This document shows, piece by piece, positions 60,759 to 64,000 of a stretch of 64,000 bases of DNA (its first letter is position 1; every line of letters starts with the position of its first letter). A model generated the notes under the pieces. It was not told the origin of the DNA. It ran no database searches and saw only the letters and a list, made by a program, of their open reading frames with translations. The stretch is from positions 1-64,000 of the forward strand of contig NZ_BAGN01000425.1 in the NCBI RefSeq assembly GCF_000308835.1. Direction: 5' to 3'. This stretch comes from Nocardia vinacea NBRC 16497 (GTDB lineage Bacteria; Actinomycetota; Actinomycetes; Mycobacteriales; Mycobacteriaceae). The translations under genes and the position numbers were made by a program.

Positions 60759-61697
60759 CTATGACGTTGTGTCTGCGCTCATCTGAGCGAACTGATGCTT
60801 CAGGAATGTGCCGGACCAATTCATCAGATCCGTCGGCACGTAATAGCCGGTCTCGTCATTGATAGCCGCCCAGTGTGCGGCGACATCCTCGATCGTGGCC
60901 GGGCCCGGTGCCAGATAGCCTTCCGTCGAGGCCAGGAACAGTCGCGCGAAGCGGCCCGCTCCCGCGGTGTAGATCTCGCCGTTGACCGGGCAGCTTTCGT
61001 GGGCCAGGAAGGCGGCCATCGGCGCCACCGACTCCGATGGCATGGCCGCGGCGGCGGCCGCGGCGTTCTCGTCGCTGTCGGGATCGCCACCGGCCATGCG
61101 GGTGTAGGCCGCGGGCGCAAGCAGATTCACCTTGATCCCGTGTGGTTCACCGGCCAGCTTCGCGCTGCGTGCCAGGCCGATGAGTCCCGCCTTCGCCGTC
61201 GCGTACGGCAGGTTGACGTCCATGCCGAAGATGCCGCTCGAGGTGGTCAGCACGACCCGGCCATAGCTCTGGCTCGAGAAATGCGGCCAGGCGGCCTTCA
61301 TGGTGTTGAACGAGCCGAGCAGATGTACCGCGAGGTGCCGCTCGACATTGTCCAGTTCGACGTCGGGCAAGCCCGCATACCTGACGATGCCCGCGTTGTT
61401 GATCAGGATGTCGATGCGGCCGAACCGCTCTACCGCGGCGTCGATGATCGCCTGGGCCCCGGCCGGTGTCGAGACGTCGTTGCCGTCGGCGATGGCCGAA
61501 CCGCCGGCCGCGGTGATGCCGTCGACGACCGCTTGGGCCGGTGTGGTGTCGGCGCCGTCGCCCTCGATCGATCCACCCAGATCGTTGACGACGACGCTCG
61601 CCCCGCGTTCGGCCAGGAGCCGGGCGTGGGCCCGCCCGATGCCGCGACCCGCGCCGGTAACCACCGCGACGCGGCCCTCGAAACTCAACTCACTCAT
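60759..61697 (-). CDS. SDR of the multifunctional-enzyme-2 (HSD17B4-like) type
   Basis: 312 residues, longer than a classical SDR. TGAGRGIGRAHARLLAERGASVVVNDLGGS with the following DTTPAQAVVDGI segment, NNAG, GxFGMDVNLPYATAKAG and NLLAPAAYTRMA are typical of the dehydrogenase domain of peroxisomal multifunctional enzyme 2 and its actinobacterial homologues. It oxidises 3-hydroxyacyl-CoA. The stretch after ESCPVNGEIYTAGAGRFARL is a C-terminal extension. Promoter site B6 lies upstream. Confidence 0.93.
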   Translation of the reverse strand: MSELSFEGRVAVVTGAGRGIGRAHARLLAERGASVVVNDLGGSIEGDGADTTPAQAVVDGITAAGGSAIADGNDVSTPAGAQAIIDAAVERFGRIDILINNAGIVRYAGLPDVELDNVERHLAVHLLGSFNTMKAAWPHFSSQSYGRVVLTTSSGIFGMDVNLPYATAKAGLIGLARSAKLAGEPHGIKVNLLAPAAYTRMAGGDPDSDENAAAAAAAMPSESVAPMAAFLAHESCPVNGEIYTAGAGRFARLFLASTEGYLAPGPATIEDVAAHWAAINDETGYYVPTDLMNWSGTFLKHQFAQMSADTTS

Positions 61698-61748
61698 TCG
61701 CGACTCCTGTCGTACTTCATTGTCGATCTGTGGCCCCGGTCACCGTAT

Positions 61749-61770
61749 TTTAGACCAATCGGTCAGTACA
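61749..61770. promoter_or_regulatory. TTTAGACCAATCGGTCAGTACA motif (site B6)
   Basis: Reverse complement of TGTACTGACCGATTGGTCTA, very close to site B2. It lies 52-73 bp before the SDR gene at 60759-61697. Confidence 0.55.
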
Positions 61771-61781
61771 TACAATGACGG

Positions 61782-62579
61782 TTACCGGCCCCGGAAGGTT
61801 GCTTTTCGCGGGCCGTCCTGGACGAAGCTGCGCAGGCCGTGCTGTCCGTCCTCGCTTGCGAAGCATCGGGTGATCAGATCGGCTTCCAGTGCCAGCCCGT
61901 CCTCGATCGGCATGTCGAACCCGCTATCGATCGCCTGCTTCGCATACTCGAGCGCGAGCGGGCCACGGGCGTACGAGAGCCCTCGCTCGACGGCGGCGTC
62001 GAACACTTCGGCGTCGTCGAGCAGTTGATCGATGAGGCCGATGCGCAGGGCCTCCTCCGCGCGCACGAGGCGTCCGGTGAGGATCAGATCCTTTGCTCCT
62101 GCGAGTCCGACGATCCGCGAAAGACGTTGTGTACCACCGGAGCCGGGCATGATCCCGAGCGTGATCTCGGGCAGGCCGAGGACGGCGCCGCGACCGCCGA
62201 TGCGGAAGTCGGCGGCCAGCGCCAGCTCGCAGCCGCCGCCCAGCGCGTAGCCGTTGATCGCCGCGATAGTGATCTGCGGAGCCGTTGCCAGGGCGTGAAA
62301 TGCTTGTTGCAGCACCCGGTTTCGCTGTCCGAATGCCTCGGGGGACAGGCCGAGCATCTCCTTCACGTCGGCACCGGCCGCGAAGTGTTCGCCGCCGGTG
62401 ATCACGACCGCCCGATAGGTAGTGCTGCTGTGCAGTTCCGCCGCAACGGTTTCGAGCAGATCCCACATCTCCTGGTCGAGCGCGTTCACCGGATGGCGCT
62501 GGATGCGCAGGATAGCGAGTCGCTCGTCGGCGGGATGCGGCTCGAGCCCGACCTTGGCGGGCGCTGGATTGCTGCTCAC
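61782..62579 (-). CDS. Enoyl-CoA hydratase (crotonase family)
   Basis: 265 residues. GGEHFAAGADVKEM (oxyanion hole), GYALGGGCELALAADFRI with Glu118, GLPEITLGIMPGSGGTQRL with Glu138. Both hydratase acids are present and the layout is that of a canonical enoyl-CoA hydratase. It fits with the SDR downstream as hydration and oxidation steps. It shares a divergent region with the SDR at 62670, with site B7 between. Confidence 0.95.
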   Translation of the reverse strand: MSSNPAPAKVGLEPHPADERLAILRIQRHPVNALDQEMWDLLETVAAELHSSTTYRAVVITGGEHFAAGADVKEMLGLSPEAFGQRNRVLQQAFHALATAPQITIAAINGYALGGGCELALAADFRIGGRGAVLGLPEITLGIMPGSGGTQRLSRIVGLAGAKDLILTGRLVRAEEALRIGLIDQLLDDAEVFDAAVERGLSYARGPLALEYAKQAIDSGFDMPIEDGLALEADLITRCFASEDGQHGLRSFVQDGPRKATFRGR

Positions 62580-62621
62580 TATTCGATGCCTCCGTTTGTG
62601 TGCTACGTTCGCGCGGTACAG

Positions 62622-62638
62622 TGTACCGACCGGTCGAA
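62622..62638. promoter_or_regulatory. TGTACCGACCGGTCGAA motif (site B7)
   Basis: TGTACCGACCGGTC, in the 90-bp gap between the divergent hydratase and SDR genes, so one site may control both. Confidence 0.55.
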
Positions 62639-62669
62639 GAATTTATCGGTGGATGGACGGTGAGATGCA

Positions 62670-63422
62670 ATGGGTATGGGGCATGCCGGCGTATCGGGGC
62701 GACGCGTAGTCATTACCGGCGCCGGACGCGGCTTGGGACGGGTGCTCGCGACCGCCTTCGACGCCGCGGGGGCGCAGCTGGGATTGGTCGCGCGGTCGGA
62801 GCACGCGCTGCGCGAGGTGGCCGACTCGCTGCACGGAGACCCACTGGTGTGTGCGGGTGATGTGCGCGACGACGAGTTCAACGACACCGTCGCCGAACGC
62901 ATGGTCGAGCGCTTCGGTGGCGTGGATGTGTGGATCTGCAATGCCGGTGTGTCACCGGAGGTTTCGACGGTGACACAGACCAAGGCCGCCGTATGGCGCG
63001 ACATCATCGACGTGAACCTGACCGGGACCTTCCTCGGTGCGCGTGCGGCGGCATCGGTGATGGGGGAGGGCGGTCGGATCATCGTCACGGGTTCGGTCAT
63101 CGGTCAGCGGCCGCGTGCCGGACTTTCCGCATACGCGGCCTCCAAGAGTGGTGCCCACGCCCTGGTTCAGGCCCTGGCGCAGGAACTCGGACCACGTGCG
63201 ATCACCGTCAACGCGGTCGCGCTCGGCTGGTTCGACACCGGGATGGGAGCGCACTGGCACCGGGATGCCGAGCGCGAGAACGATATCGTCGGCCATACCG
63301 CCCTCGGGCGCTGGGGAACTCCCGCCGACCTGCCCGGCATCTATCTGTTCCTGGCCGCCGAATCCTCGGCCTATGTCACGGGCACCACGATCACGGTCGA
63401 CGGCGGATATTCACTGCTGTGA
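62670..63422 (+). CDS. SDR family oxidoreductase
   Basis: 250 residues. TGAGRGLG, NAGVSPE, GSVIGQRPRAGLSAYAASKSG, TITVDGGYSLL at the end. Resembles 3-oxoacyl-ACP reductase-type SDRs. Its stop overlaps the GTG of the adenylyl cyclase gene (GTGA), an unusual coupling of a metabolic and a signalling gene. GGTGAG lies before ATG 62670; ATG 62676 is an alternative. Confidence 0.92.
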   Translation: MGMGHAGVSGRRVVITGAGRGLGRVLATAFDAAGAQLGLVARSEHALREVADSLHGDPLVCAGDVRDDEFNDTVAERMVERFGGVDVWICNAGVSPEVSTVTQTKAAVWRDIIDVNLTGTFLGARAAASVMGEGGRIIVTGSVIGQRPRAGLSAYAASKSGAHALVQALAQELGPRAITVNAVALGWFDTGMGAHWHRDAERENDIVGHTALGRWGTPADLPGIYLFLAAESSAYVTGTTITVDGGYSLL

Positions 63423-64000
63423 CCGCCGCCCCGCGCTACACCGCCGCACAGGCCGCGGCCGCGGCCGGGGTACCGCTCGCGCGGGCCCGCCGGTACTGGT
63501 GCGCGCTCGGTTATCCGGCCGCGGGTGCGACCGATCTCGAATTCACCGAATCCGATATCGACATGCTGCGCATGATGACCGGGTTCGTCGCCGAAGGTGC
63601 GGTGGCCGAACCCGATTCGCTGCGGTTGGCCCGGGTATTGAGTCGCTCCATCGCACATCTGGCGCAGTTGCAGGTGGAGATCGTCACCAGCCGGTTGAGA
63701 GCGAATGGTATCGGGCGCGCCGAGGCGCTCCGAGTCCTGACGGACCGGACCTCGGAGGTGCAGTGGTTGCTCGGGCAGATCTGGCGTCGCCAGTTGAGCG
63801 TCGCGGCGGCCATGCCCGAGGCCGACGAGTCCACGTCGGCCGTATCGGGCGTGGGCTTCGCCGACATCGTCGATTTCACGGAACTGAGCCGGGACCGCTC
63901 CGATATCGAGCTGACGCGCATCATCGCGCGATTCGAGTATCGCGTCACCGAGATCGTCGTCGACCGCGGTGGTGACGTCGTCAAAATGCTCGGCGACGAG
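63419..64000 (+). CDS. Class III adenylyl cyclase, 5' part
   Basis: 194 residues are visible before the window ends. The N-terminal ~130 residues (YTAAQAAAAAGVPLARARRYWCALGYP ... FTESDIDMLR) resemble the regulatory domain of Rv1264-like pH-sensing cyclases. The cyclase domain begins at FADIVDFTELSRD (metal Asp149) and reaches KMLGDE (Asp193). It makes cAMP from ATP. GTG 63419 overlaps the SDR stop, so it is translationally coupled. The 3' end lies outside the window. Confidence 0.88.
   Translation, partial: MTAAPRYTAAQAAAAAGVPLARARRYWCALGYPAAGATDLEFTESDIDMLRMMTGFVAEGAVAEPDSLRLARVLSRSIAHLAQLQVEIVTSRLRANGIGRAEALRVLTDRTSEVQWLLGQIWRRQLSVAAAMPEADESTSAVSGVGFADIVDFTELSRDRSDIELTRIIARFEYRVTEIVVDRGGDVVKMLGDE

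Overview
The window looks like a chromosomal catabolic region from a high-GC actinomycete of the order Mycobacteriales, most plausibly a Nocardia or close relative. This is inferred from gene content: many FadE-type acyl-CoA dehydrogenases and FadD-type CoA ligases, mycofactocin-type short-chain dehydrogenases (SDRs), class III CoA transferases, an Rv1264-type adenylyl cyclase, and GTG starts with ATGA/GTGA overlaps. I saw no rRNA, tRNA, CRISPR array, transposase or phage gene. About 56 intact protein genes are called, plus two linker-type leader peptides, one short relative of them, and several pieces of gene debris.

Layout. 0-7 kb: an orphan kinase-like gene; a minus-strand kinase-like/acyl-CoA dehydrogenase/SDR operon followed by an isochorismatase-like gene overlapping pgi; and a divergent TetR. 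7-15 kb: class III CoA transferase, cytochrome P450, VOC protein, acyl-CoA dehydrogenase, CoA ligase, MaoC-type hydratase. 15-23.7 kb: a regulator made of two fused GntR/FCD units, SDR, acyl-CoA dehydrogenase, two CoA ligases, DoxX membrane protein, TetR. 23.8-33 kb: two divergent operons that together give a beta-oxidation set for a methyl-branched acyl-CoA (alpha-methylacyl-CoA racemase, two dehydrogenases, enoyl-CoA hydratase, type II 3-hydroxyacyl-CoA dehydrogenase, thiolase, and a fused DUF35/SCP2-thiolase-like protein without the usual nucleophilic Cys).

33-39 kb: an SDR, P450, ferredoxin and ferredoxin reductase operon beside a histidine kinase/response regulator pair. 38.8-42.2 kb: a tightly overlapped operon of amidohydrolase, small protein, mycofactocin-type SDR, hydroxyacid dehydrogenase and ferredoxin, with short linker peptides at two junctions. 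42.5-48.4 kb: SDR, acyl-CoA dehydrogenase, a fused E1 alpha/beta 2-oxoacid dehydrogenase, TetR, SDR. 48.4-63.4 kb: a second catabolic block with CoA ligase, decayed genes, a second reductase/ferredoxin/P450 cassette in the same order as the first, amidohydrolase, SDRs, a Baeyer-Villiger monooxygenase operon with two SnoaL-like proteins and a cyclase-family hydrolase, TetR, enoyl-CoA hydratase. 63.4 kb to the end: a truncated adenylyl cyclase gene coupled to an SDR.

How it works together (inference). Substrates are oxygenated by P450s or the Baeyer-Villiger enzyme, opened by hydrolases, activated by CoA ligases or CoA transferases, and shortened by beta-oxidation. Short repeated motifs sit in front of most transcription units: an AGTATACTC-like motif in the first 29 kb (and once near 46.8 kb), and a TGTACCGACCG-like motif at seven places between 48.4 and 62.7 kb. 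They suggest regulons, possibly run by the TetR proteins encoded inside each block.
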